NCBI GenBank assembly: GCA_951812575.1 | Contig: OX638322.1 | Location: 1,921,925 to 1,985,924, forward strand | DNA length: 64,000 bases | Origin: Candidatus Binatia bacterium | Lineage (GTDB): Bacteria > Desulfobacterota > Binatia > Bin18 | Reading direction: 5' to 3' | Shown here: positions 1 to 8,718 of the stretch, piece after piece | Layout: every line of letters starts with the position of its first letter | How positions within the stretch are numbered: position 1 is the stretch's first letter | Made by a program: the position numbers and the translations under genes | Notes under the pieces: model-generated | Seen by the model: only the letters and a program-made list of their open reading frames with translations | The model's database searches: none | What the model was told of the DNA's origin: nothing

Positions 1-2
1 CT

Positions 3-221
3 CTGCAAATACTGCAACACGAAACCGATGAGGCCACCAAGTGGGTATATGAACGCCCGGACTGTCCGAGCCTGCACTACCACAAGCCCCTTAAAGGAAA
101 AGACGTGTGCTCAAATCCCCTTGGAGACGATGTTGCTATCAGTTGCCCTGATGGAGCAACACTTCTGACCGACTATCATTCAGCTGGGAGTGACGCTTGC
201 CGCAGTGCGCGGTCTTTTTGA
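3..221 (+). CDS. C-terminal end of an unrecognised protein (5' end outside the window)
   Basis: Frame 3 is open from the first base to a TGA at 219-221 and gives about 72 residues with a credible composition, including DEATKWVYERPDCPSLHYH and a late TDYHSAGS stretch. The 5' end lies outside the window. The stop is 11 bases from the stop of the convergent amidohydrolase gene, as expected of a real gene end. I do not recognise the family; the late YHSAG vaguely resembles the HTH region of DUF4329 proteins, but that is a guess. The other two frames are less protein-like. Confidence 0.3.
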   Translation: MQILQHETDEATKWVYERPDCPSLHYHKPLKGKDVCSNPLGDDVAISCPDGATLLTDYHSAGSDACRSARSF

Positions 222-232
222 GGCGCGGTTCG

Positions 233-1672
233 TTACCCCTGCTGCGCACTGGTAGCGGTGGCAGTTCGGAGGGTTTGTAAGGCGCTGTGAGAGAAGAGCT
301 TGCCACCGACAACCACTGCCGCAATTTTCTGGGTGTTGGTGATATCCTCCAAGGGATTCGCTTCGAGCAAGACGAGATCGGCAATCTTGCCCACTTCGAT
401 GGTGCCAAGCCGGTCTTGTTGGTCAAGGTACAGGGCAGGATTGCGGGTCGCGGTCTGTAATGCCTCCATGGGAGTCAGGCCGGCCTCGACCAGGAGGGCT
501 AATTCCTCGTGTAACGATGAACCGGGGAAGACATACGGGGCTGGCGTATCGGTTCCGGCCAAGAAGGGTACGCCCGCTCTGTGCGCCGTTTTGATCAAAT
601 CAAACAGCGCCTGGAAATACTGCTTGCCCGCTGCAATATCCTCGGCAGAGCGGCCTGCGAGCAAGCGCTCTTCCTTCGTCACACGCCAGGCCGCAACCCA
701 GGAGGCGGGAATATAGTCCAGGCGCGGGTCAGCCGGAAATGTGTTTTCGTCAATATGCGATAAGCCCCGCATCCACACGATCGTTGGGCACTGCCACATG
801 CTCTTCTGGGCGAGGCGCGCAAACAGCGCTTCTTCTTTCTCTTTACTCTGGGTACCGAGGAGGCGTTGAACGGGTTCTTTTTTTTGGAACAGATCAAAAA
901 TCGACACCGTCTGGAGCAGTTCTTCCTCCACTGTTGAGCTGCTTTTGAGCCAGCCAATGAAGTGCTCCATGCTGTGTTGTCCGGCCTCGGATGCCTCCGT
1001 GGCAGTGATCTGATCCGGCAGATGGCCGGCAACACGCAAGCCGTGCTGTCGGGCTTCCTGCATGACGGCGAAATAGGCGTCGCGCGGAATGAGCGACTGG
1101 ACTTTGATAAAGTCCACCCCTTGCTGCTTGAGCTCTAATACGGTTTGGCGCCCTTCGGTTGCATTGTGCACACTGACCGATTGGGGGAAGGGCGGATTGG
1201 GGCCATCCAGCATGGGCCCAGAGGCGATAATGCGGGGACCGACCCGCTTGCCTGCCGTAATCTCTTCACGCCACTGGGTGAGGGCCGCCAAGTCGCCGCC
1301 CATATCACGAATGCCCGTGACTCCGTGGGCGATGAGCAGCGGCAGAAAAATATCCCTGCTTCCCGGATACGTCTCAATGTCGGCGATATGGGTATGCATA
1401 TCCCACAGGCCGGGTATGAGAAAGTGACCTGCGGCATCGAAAACGTGGGCACCTGAGGGGATCGCGACCGTCCCGGTTTTCCCCAGGGCGCTGATACGAT
1501 CCTGAATGATCACAACGGTCATGTCGGGCTGGGCTGGCGTCCCAGTCGCATCTATCACCATTACGTTGGTAAAGACGACCGGAGCGAGGGGGGAAGGATC
1601 GTCCTGCTGCGCTTGAAGAGCGTGTATACTCACCGCCAACAGGAATGGGATGAGTACAAGCGAGTGTTTCAT
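233..1672 (-). CDS. Secreted metal-dependent amidohydrolase (imidazolonepropionase/prolidase-like)
   Basis: Predicted hydrolase of the amidohydrolase superfamily, 479 aa. The ATG at 1672 is preceded by GGAGGAGG on the minus strand and opens a signal peptide (MKHS followed by a hydrophobic stretch, probable cleavage after ALQA near residue 21), so the enzyme acts outside the cytoplasm. An upstream in-frame ATG at 1687 would bury the signal peptide and overlap the ribosome site. Metal-ligand motifs are in order: HTH near residues 93-95 (LWDMHTHI), a lysine near 190 (VDFIKV), histidines near 217 (AGHLPD) and 237 (MEHF), and an aspartate near 374 (AGTDTPAP). The C-terminus carries the usual GTIEVGKIADLVLL strand. 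The substrate (dipeptide, lactone or cyclic amide) cannot be read from the sequence. Confidence 0.9.
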   Translation of the reverse strand: MKHSLVLIPFLLAVSIHALQAQQDDPSPLAPVVFTNVMVIDATGTPAQPDMTVVIIQDRISALGKTGTVAIPSGAHVFDAAGHFLIPGLWDMHTHIADIETYPGSRDIFLPLLIAHGVTGIRDMGGDLAALTQWREEITAGKRVGPRIIASGPMLDGPNPPFPQSVSVHNATEGRQTVLELKQQGVDFIKVQSLIPRDAYFAVMQEARQHGLRVAGHLPDQITATEASEAGQHSMEHFIGWLKSSSTVEEELLQTVSIFDLFQKKEPVQRLLGTQSKEKEEALFARLAQKSMWQCPTIVWMRGLSHIDENTFPADPRLDYIPASWVAAWRVTKEERLLAGRSAEDIAAGKQYFQALFDLIKTAHRAGVPFLAGTDTPAPYVFPGSSLHEELALLVEAGLTPMEALQTATRNPALYLDQQDRLGTIEVGKIADLVLLEANPLEDITNTQKIAAVVVGGKLFSHSALQTLRTATATSAQQG

Positions 1673-1774
1673 TCTAGCCTCCTCCAAACCCTCTCATTTG
1701 TGGTGACTCTTTTCTCTTTACTCCTACACTTCTTTCCTCCTATACTCCAGTGAAAACAACACAAGGAGGACGCA

Positions 1775-2191
1775 ATGGCCCAGACTTTTGAAAAGCAGAG
1801 TGTGACAGACGAACTCGCGCAACAGATGGTAGCCGCGGCTGTTGCCAAAGCAAAGGAACTTGGGGTGCCCCAAGTTGTCGCCGTACTGGACGAGAGTGGG
1901 CTGCTCAAGGCGTTTTGCCGGATGGATGGAACGCCGTTAGTCAGTATCGAGGTGTCTCAGAACAAAGCCTACACTGCCCTTTTTGGGATGCCGTCGCACG
2001 AGTTTTTTAACTTTATTAAGGATGATCCGGCGCTCTTGGCAGGGGTGCCGCATATTCCGCGCATTGTGACCTTTGGCGGCGGTTTGCCGATCCAAATTGG
2101 GGATAGAGTGGTCGGAGCAATCGGCGTCAGTGGCGGTTCGGTTGAACAAGATATCGAATGCGCCCAAGCCGGACTCGGCGCGCTTGCGTAG
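1775..2191 (+). CDS. GlcG/HbpS family protein (DUF336)
   Basis: A 138-aa protein of the GlcG/HbpS (DUF336) family, small alpha/beta proteins often found beside catabolic oxidoreductases; some bind haem or a cofactor degradation product. Family signs are the N-terminal helix with AAAVAKAKELGVPQVV, the VAVLDESGLLKAFCRMDG strand and the glycine-rich IQIGDRVVGAIGVSGGS near the C-terminus. The start has a strong AAGGAGG seven bases upstream. The gene is divergent from the secreted amidohydrolase, with about 100 bp between starts, and is followed 152 bp later by a second amidohydrolase in the same direction. No signal peptide is present, so it is cytoplasmic. Confidence 0.9.
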   Translation: MAQTFEKQSVTDELAQQMVAAAVAKAKELGVPQVVAVLDESGLLKAFCRMDGTPLVSIEVSQNKAYTALFGMPSHEFFNFIKDDPALLAGVPHIPRIVTFGGGLPIQIGDRVVGAIGVSGGSVEQDIECAQAGLGALA

Positions 2192-2343
2192 CAGCAGCGG
2201 GGGACAACTCTTGCAATTGCGACGCATTCCGTTGCAGGATGGGGAGACTCGTCAACATCTTGCACCAAGGACATGAACCGGGTGGCTACGGGGAGGATGG
2301 CATGTAACCGCAACTGGCTCCCATGAGCCAAAGGAGGGATCAT

Positions 2344-4095
2344 ATGGCAGAGTACGATCTGCTTATCAAGAACGGCACGATCATCGACGGATTGCAGGTG
2401 CCTCGCTATCGAGGCGATATTGCAATTCGTGACGGTAGAATCGTTGCCATGGGGAATATTCAAGACACGGCTACGCGGGTGCTTGATGCGACCGGCCTGA
2501 TCGTCGCACCAGGGTTTATGGATATCCATACCCATTACGATGCGGCGCTCAGCGGCGGCACGGCCTGGGACCCGTATGCCACCCTCTCCGGCTGGCACGG
2601 TGTGACCACGGTGGCGATCGGGAACTGTGGCTTTGGTTTTGCGCCGGTGCGGCCGGAAGATCGTGACCGGGCGATGCGCCGGATGGAGCGCACCGAGTCC
2701 ATTCCGTTGTCCTGTATGCAGGCCGGCATGCGCTGGGACTGGGAGACCTTCCCTGAATATCTGGACAGCCTGGACCGTGGCGGGCTGGGCATCAATGCCG
2801 CCTCACTCGTGCCCTACTCTCCGCTGCGCGCCTGGGTATTGGGCAACGATGCGGCGCGGGACCCGGACTATAAGACAACCCCGGATCAGATTGCAGAGCT
2901 GAAACATCTGTTGCGGGAAGGCTTGCAGGCCGGCGGCTTCGGCTTTTCCGCCAGCTTCAGCATGGCGAATCGCGACTATGATGGCGGCTATCTCCCGACC
3001 CATGTGGCACCGCGTGAAGAGTTTCTCGAAATGGCGTCCGTCATGCGCGAGTTCAACCGCGGCTCTATCGAGTGGACAATGGGCCATGCCTTGCAGGGGC
3101 TCGGGATGGACTTCCTATTGGAGTTGGCCAAGACGAGCGGCCGACCGGTGAACTGGAACGCGATTATCCACGATCCGTCCTCACCCAATACCTGGCGTGA
3201 GCAATTGGCCTGGACCGAGCGGGCGAACAGGGAAGCGCCGGTCCTGCCGGTCAACATCTGTATGCCGATTGAGTTTGAGTTTACGCTGGAGACCATGGGC
3301 TTGTTTGACCAACTGCCGGCCTGGAACGAGGCCACGGTCGGTACCCTGGAAGAGCGCCGGATGAAGTTGGCCGACCCCGGTCGGCGGGCGGCTCTCAAGG
3401 CCGATATGGAAAAGGCCCCGACCGTCATGCCGGGCGAGCATCCCGACGGTGAACAGGGTCAACTGCGGATGTTCCGCTGGGATGAGACGTTTATCGATGA
3501 TGTCCATCTGGAAAAGAACGCCCATCTCAAGGGCCGCACCGTTGCGGAAATGGCCCAAGAGCAGGGCAAACACCCGATCGACGCGCTGCTCGACCTGTCG
3601 GTGGAAGAGGAACTCAAGACCGAGTTTGCCATGCAGGGCTTCATCAATAACGATGAAGAAGCCCTGAGCACCATTCTCAAACACCCGCTCTGCCTGGTCG
3701 GAGCCTCCGATGGTGGCGCGCATACCAAGTTCCTGACCCTGGGCCGCTATCCGACCCACTTCCTGACCCACTGGGTGCGCGACAAGCAGATCATGAGCCT
3801 GGAAGAGGCGCACTGGCGGCTGTCGACCATGGTTGGCTGGGCGATAGGCATCCGGGACCGGGGCTGGCTGCGCGAGGGCATGCCCGCGGACATCGTGGTG
3901 TACGATCTGGAAAAGCTGGCCGTGCGGCCGATGGAGACGATTAAAGACCTGCCCGACGGCGACTGGCGGCGGGTCCAAAAGGCGGACGGCTATCGGTATT
4001 CGATTATCAATGGGCAGATTACGTTTGAAGACGGTCAGTGCAGCGGAGCCCTGCCGGGCAAGATGCTGCGCAGTTATGATATGGTCGCCGGATAA
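2344..4095 (+). CDS. N-acyl-D-amino-acid deacylase family amidohydrolase
   Basis: Large (583 aa) amidohydrolase of the D-aminoacylase / N-acyl-D-amino-acid deacylase family, which hydrolyses N-acylated amino acids or related amides in the cytoplasm. The N-terminal beta-sandwich (DLLIKNGTIIDG) leads into the HxH motif GFMDIHTHYDAA at residues 58-68. A late SDGGAHTKF carries the conserved aspartate. The C-terminal strand ends in GMPADIVVYDLEKL. I chose ATG 2344 because AAAGGAGGG lies just upstream; the in-frame ATG at 2323 precedes that ribosome site and would read through it. A clear terminator follows at 4140. The exact substrate is unknown. Confidence 0.88.
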   Translation: MAEYDLLIKNGTIIDGLQVPRYRGDIAIRDGRIVAMGNIQDTATRVLDATGLIVAPGFMDIHTHYDAALSGGTAWDPYATLSGWHGVTTVAIGNCGFGFAPVRPEDRDRAMRRMERTESIPLSCMQAGMRWDWETFPEYLDSLDRGGLGINAASLVPYSPLRAWVLGNDAARDPDYKTTPDQIAELKHLLREGLQAGGFGFSASFSMANRDYDGGYLPTHVAPREEFLEMASVMREFNRGSIEWTMGHALQGLGMDFLLELAKTSGRPVNWNAIIHDPSSPNTWREQLAWTERANREAPVLPVNICMPIEFEFTLETMGLFDQLPAWNEATVGTLEERRMKLADPGRRAALKADMEKAPTVMPGEHPDGEQGQLRMFRWDETFIDDVHLEKNAHLKGRTVAEMAQEQGKHPIDALLDLSVEEELKTEFAMQGFINNDEEALSTILKHPLCLVGASDGGAHTKFLTLGRYPTHFLTHWVRDKQIMSLEEAHWRLSTMVGWAIGIRDRGWLREGMPADIVVYDLEKLAVRPMETIKDLPDGDWRRVQKADGYRYSIINGQITFEDGQCSGALPGKMLRSYDMVAG

Positions 4096-4139
4096 CGCAT
4101 AAAGAAGTCAGCGACTCACCCTCGGTTTGCACCGAGAAC

Positions 4140-4167
4140 AAAACGCCGGGTTTCGACCCGGCGTTTT
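4140..4167 (+). terminator. Rho-independent terminator
   Basis: Perfect stem ACGCCGGGT / ACCCGGCGT with a TTCG tetraloop, flanked by AAA on the left and TTTT on the right, 45 bp after the amidohydrolase stop. It is symmetric enough to work on both strands, but only the plus-strand gene ends here. Confidence 0.88.
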
Positions 4168-4218
4168 GGTATGCGGCGAGCATTCCGCTTCTTTGTCTCT
4201 CAAGGAGGATTGTGGAGC

Positions 4219-4725
4219 ATGACGGATTCGGAACAACGAGTGATTGACGCGCTTGAGAAACTCGGGCTGCCCTTTGAACGGATACGCATAGACCCGGCCC
4301 ATGCCGATACGGCCGTGTTTTGCGCTCAGTATGGCTATCCGCCGGAGACGTCCGGCAACACGATCATTGTGGCCTCCAAGAAAGAGCCCAAGAAGTTTGT
4401 GGCCTGTGTGGTCCTGGCCACAACCCAGCTCGACGTCAACAAACGGGTGCGCAAACTCATGGGCGTGTCCAAAGCCTCGTTTGCCTCGGCCGAGGAGATG
4501 CAGGCGCTGACGGGGATGGAAGTCGGCGGCGTGACGCCGTTTTCGCTGCCTGCGGATATGCTCTTATACGTTGATACGCGGGTGATGGAGCTGGAAAGTG
4601 TGATCCTGGGCGGTGGTGGGCGCAGTCTCAAGATCGGGATTTCGCCGGAAGTTTTCTACAAGCTGGGGGCCGAGGTGGTCACAGATTTGGCTATGCGGCG
4701 ACCTGGGGGAGAGACGGAAGCATAG
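4219..4725 (+). CDS. YbaK/EbsC-type aminoacyl-tRNA deacylase
   Basis: A 168-aa YbaK/ProX-superfamily protein. The family hydrolyses mischarged aminoacyl-tRNAs, such as Cys- or Ala-tRNAPro. Visible family features are TSGNTIIVASKKEPKKFVAC in the first third, VRKLMGVSKASFASAEEM in the middle and the glycine-rich ILGGGGRSLKIGISPEVF near the C-terminus, which shape the substrate pocket. The ATG at 4219 follows an AAGGAGG ribosome site. An in-frame ATG at 4171 would lie just beyond the terminator hairpin and is unlikely. It begins a plus-strand run with a cupin (44 bp later) and an SDR (13 bp after that), so these three may be one operon. Confidence 0.87.
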   Translation: MTDSEQRVIDALEKLGLPFERIRIDPAHADTAVFCAQYGYPPETSGNTIIVASKKEPKKFVACVVLATTQLDVNKRVRKLMGVSKASFASAEEMQALTGMEVGGVTPFSLPADMLLYVDTRVMELESVILGGGGRSLKIGISPEVFYKLGAEVVTDLAMRRPGGETEA

Positions 4726-4769
4726 ACGGGCGGACTCCAGCCGTATACCAGAACAAGGGGAGGAAGAGC

Positions 4770-5108
4770 ATGAGTATTTTTCACATGTATACAGGGGACG
4801 ACGGCCAATCGCATATTGAGGAGCCGGCGTTGAGTGCCCAACCGAGCCAGGAGACGCCCCAAGCGACCCAGGAGATTTTCTTTCGAGAACTCCCGGCCGG
4901 AACCGCTATGGATTGGCATAATGCCCCCCGCCGACAGTATGTGATCGTCTTGAAAGGCCAGATGGAAATCGGCTTTAAGGACGGATCGGTCCAGCGCTGT
5001 GGAGCGGGGGATGCCGTGCTCGCCGCAGACCTGACCGGTAGCGGGCACACGACCCGTGTGGTCGGAGACGGTCCGGCGGTGGTCGGTGTTGTGCCGGTGG
5101 CCGACTGA
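4770..5108 (+). CDS. Small single-domain cupin protein
   Basis: A 112-aa cupin-fold protein. The middle shows the alternating-strand pattern with FFRELPAGTAMDWHNAPRR, then QYVIVLKGQMEIGFKDG and GAGDAVLAADLTGSGHTTRV, corresponding to cupin motifs 1 and 2. The usual GxHxH metal site of motif 1 is only partly kept (MDWHNAPRR), so metal binding is uncertain. Such small cupins often act as isomerases, sensors or accessory proteins in catabolic clusters. The start has GGGGAGG upstream. It sits between the YbaK gene and an SDR gene. Confidence 0.8.
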   Translation: MSIFHMYTGDDGQSHIEEPALSAQPSQETPQATQEIFFRELPAGTAMDWHNAPRRQYVIVLKGQMEIGFKDGSVQRCGAGDAVLAADLTGSGHTTRVVGDGPAVVGVVPVAD

Positions 5109-5121
5109 CTTTTAGACAGAC

Positions 5122-5985
5122 ATGGAACATGACAGCACCCTGCGCATCTTTGACGGCGCGGTGGCGATTATGACCGGTGGGGCCTCGGGCATTGGGCGTG
5201 CGCTGAGTGAGGCGCTGGGCCGGCGCGGGGCGTCTGTTGTCTTAGCCGACCGTCAGGTAGCGCTTGCCCAAGAGGTCGCAGACGGCATCCAGGAAAGGGG
5301 CGGTCAAGCGTCCGCGGTTGAACTGGACGTTACGGACTTCGCCGCAGTGGACCAGCTCGTCCGGGCGACGACCCAAGATCAGGGCCGGCTGGACTATATG
5401 TTCAACAATGCCGGCATCGCGATTGGGGGAGAGGTACGGGTCTGTCAGATTGAGGACTGGGACAGTGTCCTGAACGTCAATCTGCACGGTGTGGTCAACG
5501 GGGTGCAGGCGGCCTATCCGGTTATGCTCAGCCAGGGCTGCGGTCATATTGTCAACACCGCTTCCATGGCCGGTCTGCTGCCCATGCCAGCGGCCGTCAG
5601 CTATGCGACCACAAAACATGCGGTGGTCGGTCTTTCCAAATCCCTCCGGGTTGAAGCCGCGTTGTATGGTATCCGTGTCAGTGTGCTCTGCCCTGGGTTT
5701 ATCCGGACGCCCATCCTGCATGGTGGGAAATACGGCAAGAACCTGCAGCCCGTGCCGCCGGAGGTCCAGGAAAAATTCATCCGGCAATACCGGCCTATGG
5801 CCCCGGCTGTGTTTGCTGAAAAAGTGCTGGACGCGCTTGCCCGGAACAAAGCGTTGATCATTGTTCCGGGCTGGTGGCGGCTCTTCTGGTGGCTCAGTCG
5901 TCTCTCACCAGCCTTGGAACTTTCTCTCGCCCAACGCAGCTATCGGTCGGCGCGCAAGGCTATGCAGTCTGAGACAGACGCCTAG
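5122..5985 (+). CDS. Short-chain dehydrogenase/reductase
   Basis: Classical SDR of 287 aa, a NAD(P)-dependent alcohol/ketone oxidoreductase. The Rossmann nucleotide motif TGGASGIG is at residues 18-25, NNAG near 95-98, the catalytic serine in NTASMAG near 148, and YATTK (Tyr161, Lys165). A C-terminal extension ends in a hydrophobic GWWRLFWWLSRLSP stretch that may touch the membrane or bind a lipid substrate. It starts 13 bp after the cupin gene and has no strong ribosome site, consistent with translational coupling. The 3' end converges on the AhpD-like gene, 19 bp away. Confidence 0.9.
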   Translation: MEHDSTLRIFDGAVAIMTGGASGIGRALSEALGRRGASVVLADRQVALAQEVADGIQERGGQASAVELDVTDFAAVDQLVRATTQDQGRLDYMFNNAGIAIGGEVRVCQIEDWDSVLNVNLHGVVNGVQAAYPVMLSQGCGHIVNTASMAGLLPMPAAVSYATTKHAVVGLSKSLRVEAALYGIRVSVLCPGFIRTPILHGGKYGKNLQPVPPEVQEKFIRQYRPMAPAVFAEKVLDALARNKALIIVPGWWRLFWWLSRLSPALELSLAQRSYRSARKAMQSETDA

Positions 5986-6004
5986 CGTGGGCGGTAAGGC
6001 CAAG

Positions 6005-6583
6005 TCAGGCGACCTGCTCAGCCCCGTTGGTATGTGTCTCCGACAGCGGACATACCCCGCCTCTTTCTAAGCCGAGCGCGCGAATAAAACGCCCATAGCC
6101 TACAAAAGCCGTAATCCGAAACCCGAGGTCTATAATCTCCGGCTCGGTAAAGTGCTGGCGCAGTTCGTCGAACAGCTCTGGTGACGCCTGGGTATGATCT
6201 CCGGCTAACACGTCGGCATACCGGACGGCAGCCCTTTCGCGCGGGGTGAGAATCGTGCTGTCCTGATAGATTGACAGTTCACCGATTTGTTCTTCCGTCA
6301 GACCTTGTTGCTTTGCCAAAGCAACGCGTCCGTTGATTCAAAGGGCGCAGTCGTTGCGCTCCGCAACCTTCAGGCGTACCAGCTCGGTCAGCTTCATATC
6401 GATGCTGCCGCGGGTCTCAAAGATGAGCGGAAAGTAATAGTTGGCGAAAGACTTGAAGACCTCAGGCGCATGGGCGAATGCCTGCAAGAATGCCGAGCCG
6501 CCATACTCCTTATCATAGGTCTGCATGATCTGCTGAACCTCAGGGTCGATCTGCTCAAACGGAACTGGACTGACATGCGCCAT
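6005..6583 (-). CDS. AhpD/carboxymuconolactone decarboxylase-family protein, probable selenoprotein (CxxU)
   Basis: Read with a single in-frame TGA (6338-6340), this is one continuous 192-aa protein of the AhpD/CMD family, alkylhydroperoxidase-like thiol enzymes. The ATG at 6583 has a strong GGAGGG ribosome site. Before the TGA, residues 60-81 read SIDMKLTELVRLKVAER then NDCAL; after it comes INGRVALAKQQGLTEEQI, exactly how the family continues after its CxxC motif. Cys79 is kept and the TGA is codon 82, at the second cysteine. The remainder (LTPRERAAVRYADVL, then FGYGRFIRAL-like helices) is intact with no further stop or frameshift. A compact hairpin directly downstream fits a bacterial SECIS. 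I infer selenocysteine insertion. A nonsense mutation or sequencing error is the alternative. Selenocysteine genes (selA/B/C/D) are not in the window. Confidence 0.75.
6307..6325 (-). promoter_or_regulatory. Candidate bacterial SECIS hairpin
   Basis: On the minus-strand mRNA, an eight-base perfect stem GTTGCTTT / AAAGCAAC encloses the loop GGC. The loop starts 20 bases after the TGA at 6338-6340. A G in the first two loop bases and a UGA-to-loop distance of about 16-37 bases are the known features of bacterial SECIS elements. All lie within the coding sequence, as usual in bacteria. Confidence 0.65.
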
Positions 6584-6739
6584 AACGCTCCCTCCTTCTC
6601 AGCCTGTGTGTACTCCTTCTGGGGGTGGGGAAGCAAGGGGAACTTTTCAGTATTTCTGGTCTCGTGACGCCAGGACCGGAATAGTCTATGAAAGACGAAC
6701 CCGTGTATATTACCGCACGCATCTCAAAGGAGGGCGTAT

Positions 6740-7579
6740 ATGGATAAGAAGATTGGCTTTATCGGTCTGGGCGCTATGGGTAAGCCTATGGCCACGAATC
6801 TTGTCAAGGCCGGATTTAACCTGACGGTGTATGATATTCGTCCTGAGCCCATGCAGGAACTCGAAAAGCTCGGGGCCAAGGCGGCGCGCTCGGCGCAAGA
6901 GGTCGGGGAACAGTGTGACATTATAGAGACCATAGTGGTCGATGATGCGCAGGTCGAAGAAGTTGTCTTTGGTACGGCTGGCAATGGGGTGTTAGCCGCA
7001 GCCCGTCCGGGCTCCATTATTGTGATTCATAGTACCGTTCATCCCAAAACCTGCCAGCGGATCGCGGCGGCGGCCAAAGAGAAAGGCGTGGGTGTCCTGG
7101 ATGCCTGTGTGAGCGGAGCGGAGTCCGGCGCCCGGGCCGGGACCCTCTCAATCATGATCGGTGGGGAGGCCGCCCTGGTAGAGACCTGCCGTCCGGTGTT
7201 TGACGTTATTGGTCAGACGCTCTTTCACGTCGGTGATGTGGGGATGGGTGAGGTGGCCAAGATCGCGAACAACCTCATGGTGATTGTCAATCAGCACAGT
7301 ACGCGCGAGGGCCTGCGGCTTGCTCGGCTCGCCGGAATCGAGCCGAAAAAGATGCTTGAGGTCATTATGGCTAGTTCGGGTGATAGCTGGGCCGCTCGGA
7401 ATTGGGAGCTACTACGTGACCTCGCCGTAGACTATCCTGGTGGGCCTGCGGGTATGGCGAAAGTCGGCTATAAAGACATCTCTCTGGCGGTGACCGTCGG
7501 CCATGACGTTGGGGCGGCGCTGCCGATGACCGCTTTGGCATCGCAGTTGATGGAGGGCCTGTTTCTGAAAGAAGATTGA
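6740..7579 (+). CDS. 3-hydroxyisobutyrate dehydrogenase-family NAD(P)-dependent oxidoreductase
   Basis: A 279-aa beta-hydroxyacid dehydrogenase. The N-terminal Rossmann motif FIGLGAMG (residues 7-14) binds NAD(P). The substrate-binding DACVSGAESGA is near residues 121-131 and the catalytic lysine is Lys174 in GEVAKIANNLM. The family oxidises 3-hydroxyisobutyrate, tartronate semialdehyde or related beta-hydroxyacids. Length and motif order match the family fully. The ATG has AAAGGAGGG upstream. The gene is divergent from the selenoprotein candidate and converges with the next amidohydrolase, 11 bp apart. The substrate is not determined. Confidence 0.9.
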   Translation: MDKKIGFIGLGAMGKPMATNLVKAGFNLTVYDIRPEPMQELEKLGAKAARSAQEVGEQCDIIETIVVDDAQVEEVVFGTAGNGVLAAARPGSIIVIHSTVHPKTCQRIAAAAKEKGVGVLDACVSGAESGARAGTLSIMIGGEAALVETCRPVFDVIGQTLFHVGDVGMGEVAKIANNLMVIVNQHSTREGLRLARLAGIEPKKMLEVIMASSGDSWAARNWELLRDLAVDYPGGPAGMAKVGYKDISLAVTVGHDVGAALPMTALASQLMEGLFLKED

Positions 7580-7590
7580 GCCGTTTCGAT

Positions 7591-8718
7591 TCAGATGTCC
7601 AGGCCGTATAGCCGCGCCGCGTTGCCGGCCACCATTTGATAGACCTCCGCCGCGGGCACTCCGGCAAAGTCTTTGTCGATCTGTTTCTGAGAGTAGGGAA
7701 AGGTCCCTTCTGTATGCGGATAGTCCGCACCCCACATGAGCCGATCAATGCCGAGCATTTCGCGGGTCAGGATTCCGGCCCGATCATCTTCAAAAGTGGC
7801 CCAGAACTGGCGCTGAAAATAGGTGCTTGGAGCCGCATCAAGCCGAGGCTCCATCCAACGCCGGTGATCCTGCCACCAGTGATCCATATAAGTCAGCACG
7901 GAAGCAATCCAGCCGACTCCGCCCTCGACAATAACAAAGCGGAGTGTGGGATAACGTTGGGGGACGGCACTCCAAATCAGATCGGCCATAGCCCGCATGG
8001 TCATACCGACCTTGCCGTCAACGAGGCCCACGCCAAAGCCAATCCGCTCGAACTTGACCAGCAGCTCCTCTCCCGTGCCTGTACCGGCGTGGGCAGAAAT
8101 AGGCAGGTTCAGATCCTGTAGCGTCGCCCACAGTGGCTCATAGTCCGGATGGGCGTACGGGCGTTCCTCCACCTCAGTTGGAATGGATACGGAACGGAGC
8201 CCTTTCTTGGCCACCCGCTCAGCTTCTTCGCAGGCCCATTCAATCGGTCCGCGCAAGGGTAAGAATCCAGCGCCTAAGAGCCGGTTCGGGGCGGTCGCGC
8301 AGAATTCGCTCAGCCAGTCGTTATACACCCGCATGACTGCTCGTTGGTATGCTGCGTCACGAATATAAAAGAAGTGCAGGCCCAACATGCCGGGGTAAAT
8401 CACCTCGGCCTGGATATGATCCAAGTCCTGGTCGGCCAAACGCGCCTGTGGGTCCCATGCCCCGGGCCGCGTGTCGGCGTGCCGATGTCCGAGAGAAGAA
8501 GTGATGGCTCCGGCAATTTTATCTTCTATCATGACGCCTTCGAGGCCCACCGGAAGGGGCGCCAGGCCGTCAATCACGTAATAGTCGGCGTCCGGGCGCG
8601 ACTCGACCCTCGGTGCCCGGTCGCGAAAGCGTTTGTCCATCCTGGTTGTCCACAGGTCGGCCGGCTCAACAACGTGGCCGTCGGCAGAGACATAACCATC
8701 CGGTACTTCTATCGGCAT
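7591..8718 (-). CDS. Amidohydrolase-2 (ACMSD-like TIM-barrel metal-dependent hydrolase), paralog 1
   Basis: A 375-aa amidohydrolase-2 / ACMSD-related TIM-barrel protein. Family members decarboxylate or hydrolyse aromatic or heterocyclic acids with a divalent metal. Here the first strand reads VSADGHVVEPADLW, so the usual HxH is reduced to one histidine. The later ligands are present: ISAHAG (around residue 200) and MWGADYPHTEG near residue 330. It is one of three paralogs in the window (also 21580-22713 and 30512-31621), all sharing the N-terminal DGH/DSH-x-x-EPxDLW and the C-terminal DFPH/DYPH signatures. A purine-rich ribosome site (GGGAGA) precedes the ATG. The true reaction is unknown. 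Confidence 0.88.
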   Translation of the reverse strand: MPIEVPDGYVSADGHVVEPADLWTTRMDKRFRDRAPRVESRPDADYYVIDGLAPLPVGLEGVMIEDKIAGAITSSLGHRHADTRPGAWDPQARLADQDLDHIQAEVIYPGMLGLHFFYIRDAAYQRAVMRVYNDWLSEFCATAPNRLLGAGFLPLRGPIEWACEEAERVAKKGLRSVSIPTEVEERPYAHPDYEPLWATLQDLNLPISAHAGTGTGEELLVKFERIGFGVGLVDGKVGMTMRAMADLIWSAVPQRYPTLRFVIVEGGVGWIASVLTYMDHWWQDHRRWMEPRLDAAPSTYFQRQFWATFEDDRAGILTREMLGIDRLMWGADYPHTEGTFPYSQKQIDKDFAGVPAAEVYQMVAGNAARLYGLDI

